DNA of 64,000 nt, taken from Winslowiella toletana (GTDB lineage Bacteria > Pseudomonadota > Gammaproteobacteria > Enterobacterales > Enterobacteriaceae). Below, in pieces: positions 1-9,869 of the stretch; position 1 is the stretch's first letter; the number at the start of each line of letters is the position of its first letter. The stretch is taken from positions 1,240,001-1,304,000 of the forward strand of contig NZ_JAGGMQ010000001.1 in the NCBI RefSeq assembly GCF_017875465.1. The letters are read 5' to 3'. The notes beneath the pieces are model-generated. The model saw only the letters and a list, made by a program, of their open reading frames with translations. It was not told the DNA's origin and searched no databases. The position numbers and the translations under genes are program-made.

Positions 1-33
1 ACGAAAAGCGGCTGAAATAAGGTATAAAGCCGC

Positions 34-888
34 ATGAAAATCCCAAACCGAATCCAACCTCTGGTCGATGATGGCCTGATAGACGAAGTGCTTCAGCGAC
101 TGAAAAGCGGCAAAGAAGCTGACGTTTACACCGTTTTATGTGGTGACACGATCCAGTGCGCCAAAGTGTATAAAGAAGCCATGCAACGTAGTTTTAAGCA
201 GGCCGTGCAGTACCAGGAAGGACGTAAAGTCCGTAATTCTCGTAATTCCCGCGCCATGCAAAAAGGCTCAAAGTTCGGACGCAAGCAACAAGAAGAGTCC
301 TGGCAAATGGCGGAGGTCGATGCGTTGTTCCGTCTTGCTGACGCCGGGGTGCGCGTACCACAACCCTATATGTGTATTGATGGCGTATTATTGATGGAGC
401 TGGTCACTGATGCAGAAGGCATGGTTGCTCCACGTCTTAGCGATGTAACCCTGGCAGAAGAAAACGCCGTTGCTGATTTTGATACGATGATCCGCAATAT
501 CGTGCGCATGTTGTGTGCAGGTATTGTCCACGGGGATTTATCGGAGTTCAACGTGCTGCTTGATGCGCAAGGACCGGTCATTATCGACTTGCCACAAGCG
601 GTAGATGCCGCCGCTAACAACCTTGCGGAATCCATGTTTGAACGAGATGTTAATAACATAACCGCTTACTATGGCCAGTTCGCTCCGCAACTACTGCAAA
701 CACGTTATGCGAAAGAAATCTGGATGTTATATGAAGACGGAAAATTAACACCAGAAACACCGCTAACCGGTCTGTTCGTCGAAGAGGCCCACGAAGTGGA
801 TGTCGATTCACTGATGGATGAAATCATTGCAGCCGAAGATGAGTTTTACGAGCGTCAGCGGGCAGCCAAAGAACGCGACGAAGAATAA
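34..888 (+). CDS. RIO1-type serine protein kinase, 284 aa
   Basis: Predicted atypical protein kinase of the RIO family. Visible motifs are a flexible nucleotide-binding loop GKEADVY at residues 26-32, the catalytic loop HGDLSEFN with D168, and the metal-binding segment IIDLPQAVD with D185, so all core residues of the fold are present. The C-terminal 30 residues are very acidic. Bacterial members include the Pseudomonas PA4780 type; E. coli K-12 has none that I know of. The substrate cannot be told from sequence. It appears monocistronic: the next gene is convergent. The ATG is the first in-frame start; no strong Shine-Dalgarno sequence is visible. Confidence 0.88.
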   Translation: MKIPNRIQPLVDDGLIDEVLQRLKSGKEADVYTVLCGDTIQCAKVYKEAMQRSFKQAVQYQEGRKVRNSRNSRAMQKGSKFGRKQQEESWQMAEVDALFRLADAGVRVPQPYMCIDGVLLMELVTDAEGMVAPRLSDVTLAEENAVADFDTMIRNIVRMLCAGIVHGDLSEFNVLLDAQGPVIIDLPQAVDAAANNLAESMFERDVNNITAYYGQFAPQLLQTRYAKEIWMLYEDGKLTPETPLTGLFVEEAHEVDVDSLMDEIIAAEDEFYERQRAAKERDEE

Positions 889-959
889 ATGCCGGAATTA
901 CGCTGAGTCCATTCGGCACAGACCCGCCAGCGGCCTGTGCCCTTACCTCCAGCCCTGGC

Positions 960-1367
960 CTAAACGCTCCCGCCACCAGCCGGTATACGAGCAATCACCT
1001 TGATTTCAAAATCAAAACCTGCCAGCCAGTTTACGCCGACAGCTGTCCAGTTAGGATAGGGTGGTTGACTGAATACCTCGTTTTTTACCGCCATTACCGT
1101 CGCAAACTGATTTTCCGGATCGGTGTGGAATGAGGTCACATCAACGATATCGTCAAAAGTACAGCCTGCCGCCGCCAGCGTGGCATTGAGGTTTTCAAAT
1201 GCAAGCCTGACCTGACGGGCAAAATTCGGCTCAGGAGAACCGTCGCTATGGCTACCTACCTGACCAGAAACAAACAGCAAATCGCCGGAGCGGATGGCAG
1301 CTGAATAGCCATGCTGTTCATACAGTGCATGGCGGCCTGCGGGAAATACGGCATCACGTTGCGTCAC
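960..1367 (-). CDS. RidA/YjgF/UK114 family enamine/imine deaminase-like protein, 135 aa
   Basis: Small single-domain protein with the RidA pattern: FVSGQVG near residues 33-39, a central region reading FENLNATLAAAGCTFDDIVDVTSF, and the C-terminal IKVIARIP. The family hydrolyses reactive enamine/imine intermediates made by PLP enzymes, but the subgroup here is not the archetypal RidA, so the substrate is open. The start is GTG at 1367, preceded by an AGGGGACA ribosome binding site. It is divergent from a TetR regulator across about 150 bases that hold a palindromic operator candidate, so regulation by that TetR is the simplest reading. Confidence 0.85.
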   Translation of the reverse strand: MTQRDAVFPAGRHALYEQHGYSAAIRSGDLLFVSGQVGSHSDGSPEPNFARQVRLAFENLNATLAAAGCTFDDIVDVTSFHTDPENQFATVMAVKNEVFSQPPYPNWTAVGVNWLAGFDFEIKVIARIPAGGGSV

Positions 1368-1436
1368 AGGTTGTCCCCTTAATGGCTAAAAGTTCGATGG
1401 TGATTTCACTCGCCGCGTCAAAATTTGATATACTCG

Positions 1437-1496
1437 GCGTATGTCAATCAAACTCACATACACTGCGCATGTCAAATAAGATACGCAATGTATGTG
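1437..1496. promoter_or_regulatory. Inverted-repeat operator candidate between ridA-like and tetR genes
   Basis: Arms at 1455-1470 (CACATACACTGCGCAT) and 1481-1496 (ATACGCAATGTATGTG) are inverted copies matching at 14 of 16 positions around a 10-base spacer. A further half-site, GCGTATGTCAA at 1438-1448, is a near-identical direct copy of GCGCATGTCAA at 1465-1475, 27 bases away. On the minus strand TTGACA (1475-1470) with TTTGAT (1452-1447), 17-base spacing, makes a plausible promoter for the ridA-like gene lying inside the operator. The layout suits autoregulation plus repression by the adjacent TetR protein. This is inference from sequence. Confidence 0.6.
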
Positions 1497-1514
1497 AAAT
1501 AGGAGAAAACCGTA

Positions 1515-2117
1515 GTGGCAAAACGCCGTGCTGAAACAATGGAAGAGAATCGTATAAAATTGATCTCTGCGGCGCGCAAAGCCTTTGCTGAGAAGGGTTT
1601 CGCTGCCGCGTCAATGGATGAGCTTACTGCGCAGGCTGGTCTGACCCGCGGAGCGCTTTATCACAATTTTGGTGATAAAAAAGGACTGCTGGCCGCCGTC
1701 GTTGCTCAGGTTGATGGGGAGATGGCCGCACGCGCGCAAGATGCAGCAGCCCAATACGAAGATGGCTGGGAACAACTGCTCGCTCAGGGAACCGCTTACA
1801 TTGAACTGGCTACAGACCCTGAAATTCAACGCATTGTGCTACTGGATGGTCCGGCGTTTCTCGGCGACCCCTCGCAGTGGCCCAGCCAGAATGTCTGCCT
1901 GCATGAAACTAAGCTGGCGCTCACAGCCCTTGCAGCAAACAATATTCTGCAACCTGTCGATGTGGAAGCCGCTGCCCGACTGCTCAACGGCGCTGCCCTC
2001 AATGCCGCCCAGTGGGTTGCCGTAAGTGAAGATCCGCAAATAACCTTGCCAAAAGCGATTGAAGCGTTTAAATATCTGGCGACAGGTATGCTGAAGGTGA
2101 AATCGTCGGCGCCATAG
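1515..2117 (+). CDS. TetR/AcrR family transcriptional regulator, 200 aa
   Basis: The N-terminal helix-turn-helix domain spans about residues 10-60: AARKAFAEKGFAAASMDELTAQAGLTRGALYHNFGDKKGL, an almost canonical TetR recognition region. The C-terminal ligand domain resembles the AcrR-type C-terminal family. The start is GTG at 1515, with AGGAGA about 8 bases upstream. It is divergent from the RidA-like gene and probably controls it and itself through the inverted repeat at 1437-1496. The ligand is unknown. Confidence 0.88.
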   Translation: MAKRRAETMEENRIKLISAARKAFAEKGFAAASMDELTAQAGLTRGALYHNFGDKKGLLAAVVAQVDGEMAARAQDAAAQYEDGWEQLLAQGTAYIELATDPEIQRIVLLDGPAFLGDPSQWPSQNVCLHETKLALTALAANNILQPVDVEAAARLLNGAALNAAQWVAVSEDPQITLPKAIEAFKYLATGMLKVKSSAP

Positions 2118-2246
2118 GCCATATATCGGCAGACTGCGGGATCTTCTGTCAGCCTGCCGCTGGCGATACCAAAATCGTATCACCCATCTTGAAATTCAGC
2201 TGCACGCCCAACCATGCAACACTGCGTATTCACTTATGGAGGGGCT

Positions 2247-3245
2247 ATGCATACAAGACATCTTTCACTGGATCTGAACGTCAGCACTATCGGCTACGGC
2301 GCCATGGGGTTGAGTGAATTTTATGGCGACACTGACGACAACACGTCATTAAAATTATTAAGTAAACTTATTGAGCACGGCATTAATTTTATTGATACTG
2401 CTGACCAGTATGGCCGTGGTCATAATGAGCGGCTTATCGGCCATTTTTTAGCAAAACTGGATAATCAAACGCGGCAGCAATTTAAAATAGCGACCAAATG
2501 TGGCATCGAACGTAATCCTGATGCGGCCTATGCCAGAAAAATAAATAATCATCCGGACTATATTGTACGTAGCTGCCACGAATCGTTGCAACGACTCGGC
2601 GTGGAAAAAATCGATCTGTTTTATCTTCACCGTGTTGATAAAAATGCAGATATTGAAGAGAGCATGCACTGTTTATCCCGACTGGTGCAGGAGGGGAAAA
2701 TCGGTCATATCGGCTTGTGTGAAGTCTCTGCTGCAACCTTGCAAAAAGCCCACGCGGTATTTCCGGTTACGGCGCTGCAAACGGAATATTCACTGTGGAC
2801 GCGTGATATTGAAGCGACCATTTTGCCTGTGGTGAAATCACTGGGAATTGGGCTGGTGCCTTATTCCCCACTGGGTCGTGGATTTCTGACTGGAAAATAT
2901 CTGAACAACACCGATTTCGCCGATGGTGATTTTCGCAAAAATAATGCACGTTTCCAGCAGCAGAATATCGATCACAATCGTCAGCTGTTGAATGCTATTA
3001 CACCGCTAACGGATAAATACCAGTGTACTTATGGTCAGATTGCGCTGGCATGGTTACTGGCGCAATATGAAAAGACTGTACCTATTCCGGGCACCAAAAA
3101 CGATAAATATCTGGCAGAGAATGCTGCCGCTGCAAATATCCGGCTAGATGCCTCGGATCTTACCGTACTGGATAATATGCAAAGCGACATCATCATTAAA
3201 GGCAGCAGGTATACCGATGAGGGCATGAAAGGCATTAATGTTTAA
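2247..3245 (+). CDS. Aldo/keto reductase, 332 aa
   Basis: NADPH-dependent oxidoreductase of the AKR superfamily (YakC/AKR13-like by length and N-terminus). The catalytic tetrad is recognisable: Asp and Tyr in FIDTADQYG, Lys in IATKCG and His in LFYLHRVD. GKIGHIGLCEVS and the late VPIPGTK are typical AKR sequence. An in-frame start at 2214 exists, but the ATG at 2247 is preceded by a strong GGAGGGG site (2238-2244) and fits the family N-terminus, so it is preferred. A terminator follows at 3265. A LysR gene lies downstream on the same strand and may regulate it. Confidence 0.88.
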   Translation: MHTRHLSLDLNVSTIGYGAMGLSEFYGDTDDNTSLKLLSKLIEHGINFIDTADQYGRGHNERLIGHFLAKLDNQTRQQFKIATKCGIERNPDAAYARKINNHPDYIVRSCHESLQRLGVEKIDLFYLHRVDKNADIEESMHCLSRLVQEGKIGHIGLCEVSAATLQKAHAVFPVTALQTEYSLWTRDIEATILPVVKSLGIGLVPYSPLGRGFLTGKYLNNTDFADGDFRKNNARFQQQNIDHNRQLLNAITPLTDKYQCTYGQIALAWLLAQYEKTVPIPGTKNDKYLAENAAAANIRLDASDLTVLDNMQSDIIIKGSRYTDEGMKGINV

Positions 3246-3264
3246 CGTTGTTGGCTGCATACAG

Positions 3265-3290
3265 ACCGCCATCAAGGTGGCGGTTTCTTT
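3265..3290 (+). terminator. Rho-independent terminator after the aldo/keto reductase gene
   Basis: ACCGCCA (3265-3271) pairs with TGGCGGT (3278-3284) around a 6-base loop, followed by TTCTTTT. Confidence 0.75.
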
Positions 3291-3402
3291 TCCCGAATAA
3301 ACATCTAACTCATTGATTAATTTACAATCACTGGCAATTAAGATAGAGTTCCCTGGCGAGGAATAGCAGCTCACACAGCCAGATAACAGGTGCGGAGACA
3401 TA

Positions 3403-4314
3403 GTGGACAACATTAATAATAAGTTACCCGGCATCAAACAGTTGCAATGCTTTCTGTTGGTCGCTGAGGAGCTTAACTTCAGAAAAGCGGCCGAACGGCT
3501 AAGCATGACGCAACCGCCATTAACCCGACAAATAAAATCACTGGAAGCGTTGCTGGGCTGTGAGCTTTTTATCCGTAATACCCACGAAGTACGTCTGACA
3601 GGGGCCGGTATTAAACTGGTGGCGAAGGCGAGTCAGCTGATTAATGATCTTACCGTATTTATCAGTGAAATAAGTGAAAAGCACAGCCAGCTGCGGATCG
3701 GCCTGACCCGCACGCTGAACTTTAATAATATTCCGCTTGTGAATGATAAAATTAAAAAAATGATCGGGGAGGAAGAGATTGATATACAGAATCAGACCTC
3801 CAGTCAGCTTCTGCAATCCCTCGCTAAAGGTCAGATGGATATGGTCATCACTGGCGAAATAAGCCTGCACAGCGAACTCGATTTCAACTTCCACTGGATT
3901 TATCGCGAACCTCTGCTGCTCGCCATGCCATCCTCTCATCGCAGCAGTTTACAAGAGAAAGTCTCCCTCGCCGATGTCGCGGACCTGCCACTGTTCTGGT
4001 TTCCCCGCCATGCGAATCCAGTGTTCTATGATAAATGTGAAGGTTACTTTCAGCAGCTGCCGTTTACTTTCAAAAGAGTCAGGGAGCCTGAAGACTCTCT
4101 GGTTCTGCTCTCCGGTATTGCCAGAGGTAAAGGCATCGCCCTTCTGCCGCGTTCCATGTGCAGCTTTAACCAGCAGGGATTATGCTATCGGCAGCTGACA
4201 GACGAGGCGGCGCAAACACTGAATATCGATGTCTATGTTGCCACGTGCAAGAATGAAAAGCGGGAACTGGTGATCAATGGGATACAAACCCTGGCAGCCT
4301 CAGCTCAGGAATAA
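3403..4314 (+). CDS. LysR family transcriptional regulator, 303 aa
   Basis: The N-terminal winged helix-turn-helix covers about residues 8-66, with the pattern LQCFLLVAEELNFRKAAERL, then SMTQPPLTRQIKSLE, characteristic of LTTRs. The remaining about 220 residues form a periplasmic-binding-like effector domain. The start is GTG at 3403 behind GCGGAGA. The target is not evident; the upstream aldo/keto reductase is the closest candidate, although LTTR targets are more often divergent. It is convergent with the glucosidase gene. Confidence 0.88.
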   Translation: MDNINNKLPGIKQLQCFLLVAEELNFRKAAERLSMTQPPLTRQIKSLEALLGCELFIRNTHEVRLTGAGIKLVAKASQLINDLTVFISEISEKHSQLRIGLTRTLNFNNIPLVNDKIKKMIGEEEIDIQNQTSSQLLQSLAKGQMDMVITGEISLHSELDFNFHWIYREPLLLAMPSSHRSSLQEKVSLADVADLPLFWFPRHANPVFYDKCEGYFQQLPFTFKRVREPEDSLVLLSGIARGKGIALLPRSMCSFNQQGLCYRQLTDEAAQTLNIDVYVATCKNEKRELVINGIQTLAASAQE

Positions 4315-4348
4315 CAATGGCATCGCCAGTTTCAGCAAATGCCATTGT
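4315..4348. terminator. Inverted repeat between convergent lysR-type and glucosidase genes
   Basis: CAATGGCAT (4315-4323) pairs with ATGCCATTG (4340-4348) around a 16-base loop. It may stop transcription from both sides. Neither arm has a long T tract, so this is only a possible terminator. Confidence 0.45.
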
Positions 4349-4364
4349 TGTCGATGCGCGGCAG

Positions 4365-5825
<1,461 letters not shown>

Positions 5826-6085
5826 TCAAAAGATAGCTTGCAGAAGTGTATGCGATAACGCCAGCCAGAAACAATCCGAAGCGGGGAGAATCAACCATAT
5901 GTTTTTAAAGAAAAAATAACCTTGCGTGAGTATCTGCAGATCAATCATATTACCGAACATTATTATATTTAACTTTAAAATATTTAATAACTAATCAATC
6001 AATAAGTTTTATCTTTATTAATATGCTGACTAATTAAAACGCATTGGTTATTATACAAAAAATCATCCACCCCGGATTGAAAAAA

Positions 6086-6421
6086 ATGAATCTTATCTAT
6101 CTACAACTCTTTATCGCTATCTTGTTTGAAGTTGTTGGCACGACATTACTCAAGTATTCCGAGGGCTTTACCCGCCCCGTATATGGCGTTGCTACGCTGG
6201 CATGTTATGCCGTCGCGTTCTACTGCCTCTCCCTGACGCTGCAACATATTCCAACCGGCATCGCTTACGCGATTTGGTCTGGCGTTGGTATTGTGCTGAT
6301 TTCGCTGGCGGCCTGGCTGTTAAATGGCCAGAAAATTGATCTTGCGGGCATTATTGGTCTGGCCTTTATTATTATTGGCGTAATTATTGTTAACGTATTT
6401 TCTAAGACTATCCCGCACTAA
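6086..6421 (+). CDS. emrE: Small multidrug resistance efflux transporter EmrE, 111 aa
   Basis: Four-helix inner-membrane drug/proton antiporter that works as an antiparallel dimer. The essential membrane-embedded glutamate is in the first helix (LFEVVGTTLLKYSEGF), IPTGIAYAIWSGVGIVLIS matches the third-helix signature of EmrE, and the C-terminus ends SKTIPH as in E. coli (SRSTPH). The ATG at 6086 gives the standard length; in-frame TTG at 6044 would add 14 unlikely residues. The region upstream is AT-rich. Confidence 0.9.
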   Translation: MNLIYLQLFIAILFEVVGTTLLKYSEGFTRPVYGVATLACYAVAFYCLSLTLQHIPTGIAYAIWSGVGIVLISLAAWLLNGQKIDLAGIIGLAFIIIGVIIVNVFSKTIPH

Positions 6422-6491
6422 GCCATCGCGGACGAATTAATCGTTACTACTCAGCATTCAGCTGCGCTAATATAGCCTCGCCAATTCCAGG

Positions 6492-6915
6492 TTGGCGCCT
6501 GCTGATGAGGCTCCTGCTTACTCGGGTACCTGCCAGGCGAAATACAGGCATCACCCGCAGAGAAGATCACCAGCCCCCGCACCGCAGCCAACAGCCGCCA
6601 GGGCGCTGCCATTACGCGTGGCAATCGCCGAATATGTGCGTAAATCACGCTCGGTATATTGCACGGCTGAACAGATGATTATCACTGCCAGCACCCAACA
6701 AGGGCTGTATCTTGCCACGCAAATTTTGCTGGATGCCGGTGAATCCGCCTGGGTGGAAGATCCGCTTATCCGGGCATTACCGCCACATTCGACAGCGCCT
6801 GCCGCGATAAGCGGATGATCAGAGTACCGGTGGATGCTGAAGGCATGCCGGACGTCGGCTGGCGCAGGATGCGCGCGTGGCCTTTGTCACATCTTCACAT
6901 CACTATCCGCTGGTC
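6492..6915 (+). pseudogene. Remnant of a MocR/PdxR-type GntR-aminotransferase regulator
   Basis: One frame reads LPLRVAIAEYVRKSRSVYC followed by TAEQMIITASTQQGLYLATQ and LLDAGESAWVEDPLIR. This is the start of the aminotransferase-like half of MocR regulators (pattern LRxAIAxYLxxSRGVxCxxEQIIITxGxQQALxL, then GDxVWVEDPxY). The reading stops at 6818. After a frame change, pieces resembling VDAEGMP and DARVAFVTSSHHYPL follow. The N-terminal winged-helix half and most of the C-terminal domain are absent. It is therefore a truncated, frameshifted relic next to emrE. Confidence 0.65.
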
Positions 6916-7218
6916 GCCGCCTTTTGTGTACAGATTCTGATAACATATTTCAACCAGAGTAATTACCACTTTATTTAATTCCGGCGATACATTTTATGTT
7001 TAACCCGGGTTATTAAAAATGAATGCGACAGTGTGTAAATTGAAAGGTAGCACGCAATTCTGCCATGAGCGAAAAACACAACATCAAAAAAAACAAAACA
7101 ACCACAGACAGGTTGATAAATTCATTTAAATTAAAACTCATTACACATAAGCATTATTTGAAAAAAATAGCATCCATGCTACTCTTAATCAAAATCAATA
7201 TTTTTTAAAGTGTTAAAC

Positions 7219-7794
7219 ATGTCGAAAAAAAAAGAGACCATCATCAACGCCGCCACTCTATTATTTAACCGGGAGGGATTTCACTCGGTAGGCGTGGATA
7301 AGATTGCCGCCAGCGCCGGCGTGTCTAAATTAACGCTCTACCGCAACTTCCCCTCGAAGGAACGACTTATCATTGAGGTTCTGCGCCGGTGCAAAGAAGA
7401 TTTTCTTAACAACATCCGTCTGATCACCGAAAATCAGTTAACACCGAAAGATCAGTTATTTTCTTTTTTCAACTATTATCATTACTGGTTTAAAAGTGTT
7501 AATTTTCGCGGCTGCATGCTGAGCCATTCTATTGCAGAGCTGGGTTATAATTCCAATGCGATTATTGAAATGAATCAAAGCCTGAAAAACAGCCTGATTC
7601 AGATATTACTGACGATATTATATCCCGTGGTAAAAGGCGAGAGAGCACATCGTATTGCTTATACCTTTATCATCTTAGTTGATGGTTCAATTAGCGCAGA
7701 GCTCACGTGGCGTCAGCAAAATGAATACTCTCCGGCATTAATTGCCTGGTCAACGGCAAAAACTATTCTGGAGTCCGAAGGGATACCTCTGTAA
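7219..7794 (+). CDS. TetR/AcrR family transcriptional regulator, 191 aa
   Basis: The TetR helix-turn-helix is clear at about residues 5-52: TIINAATLLFNREGFHSVGV, then DKIAASAGVSKLTLYRNFPSKERL. The C-terminal domain is not assigned. The ATG at 7219 is preferred to the in-frame GTG at 7210 because the HTH then starts at the usual distance; the Shine-Dalgarno sequence is weak. About 300 bases of AT-rich DNA precede it. It may have controlled the neighbouring emrE gene or the MocR relic, but nothing in the sequence proves this. Confidence 0.85.
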   Translation: MSKKKETIINAATLLFNREGFHSVGVDKIAASAGVSKLTLYRNFPSKERLIIEVLRRCKEDFLNNIRLITENQLTPKDQLFSFFNYYHYWFKSVNFRGCMLSHSIAELGYNSNAIIEMNQSLKNSLIQILLTILYPVVKGERAHRIAYTFIILVDGSISAELTWRQQNEYSPALIAWSTAKTILESEGIPL

Positions 7795-8682
7795 TCTGCC
7801 CGCCCTGCCTCTGATACTGCCGCCTGCCAAAGGCTCAACGGCGGTTGTCCCCGTCGATGACTGACCGTTTTCATCAGATTAAGCAGAATCACAAAACACA
7901 TTATTAATATTTATCAGATATCTGCCATTTTGGCTGCGTGTCAACAAACCAGCCAGTATCAGTTGCAATTACAATTGTGACAGCGTTCAAAAAGAAAAGC
8001 TGTCCAGATCATGTCCAATCAATACAAATCAATAAGATAGACTGAGAACTAGCAAAATATTAATATTTCCATTGAAAAACAGATCTGTTTACTTTAATTT
8101 ATTTTTCCATCAGAGCTTCAGGAATTGAATCATGGAAGGTTTAGTTAATCTTAACGCAATACGTTTTGGCGCAAGCCATCGTGCAATCAATTCAGATAAA
8201 TATAATTGCACACTTCGTAGTTTAACTATTTTTTCTGCTGATGGCTATGGCAACAGGCAAGATACAGCGCCCGGGCCTTACCCGTTTTTTTCTTCTACCT
8301 TGAGGAAGAAAATATCACACAACCTGCTACCAACACTTTAGCCCGTTCAGGATTGATGCAAACAAGGTAATTAACACTATCAATAATTACCGCAACTACA
8401 TTCTATATAAATCATTATAAATAAAATAATATTCAAAGAATTTATTTTATTCACACCATAAAAACTGAAACTCTTTTTATACCAACTAGGGTTATGCCTT
8501 TAGTTTTGCACCAGATGATCTGGCGCATGACGATATTATGCGGCTTTTGTCGATAAATACTGCTATCTCATTCTATCGGCATCAGTCAAAGCAGGGATAT
8601 TGCTCTGCGACATTAACCGTAGCTTTTTTCAGGCTTTCGGCTGAAACCCATTTATTGCAACAACACAACTGAGAACAGACTC
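7795..8682. other. 888-base AT-rich intergenic region without a convincing gene
   Basis: A 69-codon open frame starts at 8132, but it has no recognisable family pattern and only a weak ribosome binding site. A short palindromic stretch TTGCAATTACAATTG lies near 7961-7976. The promoter of the aminotransferase-like gene should lie in the last 150 bases. I see nothing else that I can name. Confidence 0.4.
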
Positions 8683-9816
8683 ATGAATATTCAGGGACAT
8701 CCCCAACCGAGTAATCTCAACATAGCGGTAAACAGTAAACAACATTGCGCGCAACCTGCGACAGCAGATAGCGTACCGTCCACACAGCAGGATCTGGCTA
8801 AAACCCTCAGTATTCAGTTGCGTAAAGCGGTGCTGGAGATTGCGGGTTGTAACAATCACTGGAGTGCTATCCCTCTGCAGGGCAGCGGCACCTTTGCGGT
8901 GGAAGCGATGCTTTGTTCGCTACTTTCCCAGACCGACCATCTGTTAATTGTGGAGAATGGCGTTTCCGCCAGCCGGATGGCGGAAATTTGTCATATTCAT
9001 CATATCCGTTACTCGTTATTAAAACTGGATGCATGCTGCGGCATCGATCTGACCCAGGTGGCGGCGGCGCTTGATCAGGATAACTCCATCACGCATCTCG
9101 CCGCCGTCCACTTCGAGGCTATTCTGGGGGTGAAAAACGATATTGATGGCCTTTCCCGTCTGGCGGTTCAGTATGGCTGCCGGTTAATGGTGGATGTGAT
9201 CAGCACTTTCGGCGTATTGCCGCTGAATTTCTCCTCTCCGGCGCTGGCGGCGGTGGCTCTCTCCGCCAGCCAGTGTCTGCACGGTGCGCCGGGAATGGCG
9301 TTTGTGCTGGTCTGTAAAAATGAACTGGCGCAAAAAACACCGCCGCGCACCTTTAGTCTTGATTTAAAAGCACAATACCGTGCGCTAAAATCCGATGGCC
9401 AGTGGCGCTTCACGCCTCCCTTACAGATTATGCTGTCGTTAAAGCAGGCCATTGACGACTACCGCCAGCAAGGGGGGCGGGAAGCTCGCTTTCAGCTTTA
9501 CTGCCAGCGCATGATTCATTTGCTGAAGGGAATGGCTGCTTTAGGGTTCCAGCCACTGATCGAGCCGCAGCACTGCGCGCCCCTGTTTGTTACGCTTGTC
9601 GGACGTAGCGGTCAGCACTTCGCCACCAGCAAACTGAATGAGTGCCTGCTGCCACGCCAGCTGGTTCTTAGCATTATCAGCAATGGCGCTGACACTTTTC
9701 GCATCGGTGTTCAGGGAGAGATTAGCCTGAGTGATATTGATGACCTGCTGGTTGCGGTACAGGACTGTACTTATCAGCAACAGCTTAACCACCTGAGTCA
9801 AATGCCCTCAGGTTGA
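8683..9816 (+). CDS. PhnW-like class V aminotransferase homologue lacking the PLP lysine, 377 aa
   Basis: Homologous to 2-aminoethylphosphonate:pyruvate transaminase (PhnW) along most of its length: LQGSGTFAVEA, ITHLAAVHFEAILGVKNDID, VDVISTFG with cofactor aspartate D171, SLDLKAQYRALK...WRFTPP, and FRIGVQGE with R340. The motif that carries the Schiff-base lysine in PhnW (SANKCIQG, K194) reads SASQCLHG here, with codon CAG giving Q197, exactly 26 residues after D171 as in PhnW. The N-terminal substrate segment (LLLTPGP) is also not recognisable. A transaminase reaction is therefore unlikely; a binding, scaffolding or different catalytic role is possible. It is followed 53 bases later by a nucleotidyltransferase-like gene. 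Confidence 0.8.
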   Translation: MNIQGHPQPSNLNIAVNSKQHCAQPATADSVPSTQQDLAKTLSIQLRKAVLEIAGCNNHWSAIPLQGSGTFAVEAMLCSLLSQTDHLLIVENGVSASRMAEICHIHHIRYSLLKLDACCGIDLTQVAAALDQDNSITHLAAVHFEAILGVKNDIDGLSRLAVQYGCRLMVDVISTFGVLPLNFSSPALAAVALSASQCLHGAPGMAFVLVCKNELAQKTPPRTFSLDLKAQYRALKSDGQWRFTPPLQIMLSLKQAIDDYRQQGGREARFQLYCQRMIHLLKGMAALGFQPLIEPQHCAPLFVTLVGRSGQHFATSKLNECLLPRQLVLSIISNGADTFRIGVQGEISLSDIDDLLVAVQDCTYQQQLNHLSQMPSG

Positions 9817-9869
9817 GAAAAATAATCGGGTGCCATTTTAACCCGCGCGCGTTGAAAAGGAGATTACCA

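Noticed and set aside
8132..8341. 69-codon open frame between the TetR and PhnW-like genes
   Set aside because: Only a weak ribosome binding site and no recognisable protein pattern; kept as part of an intergenic region.
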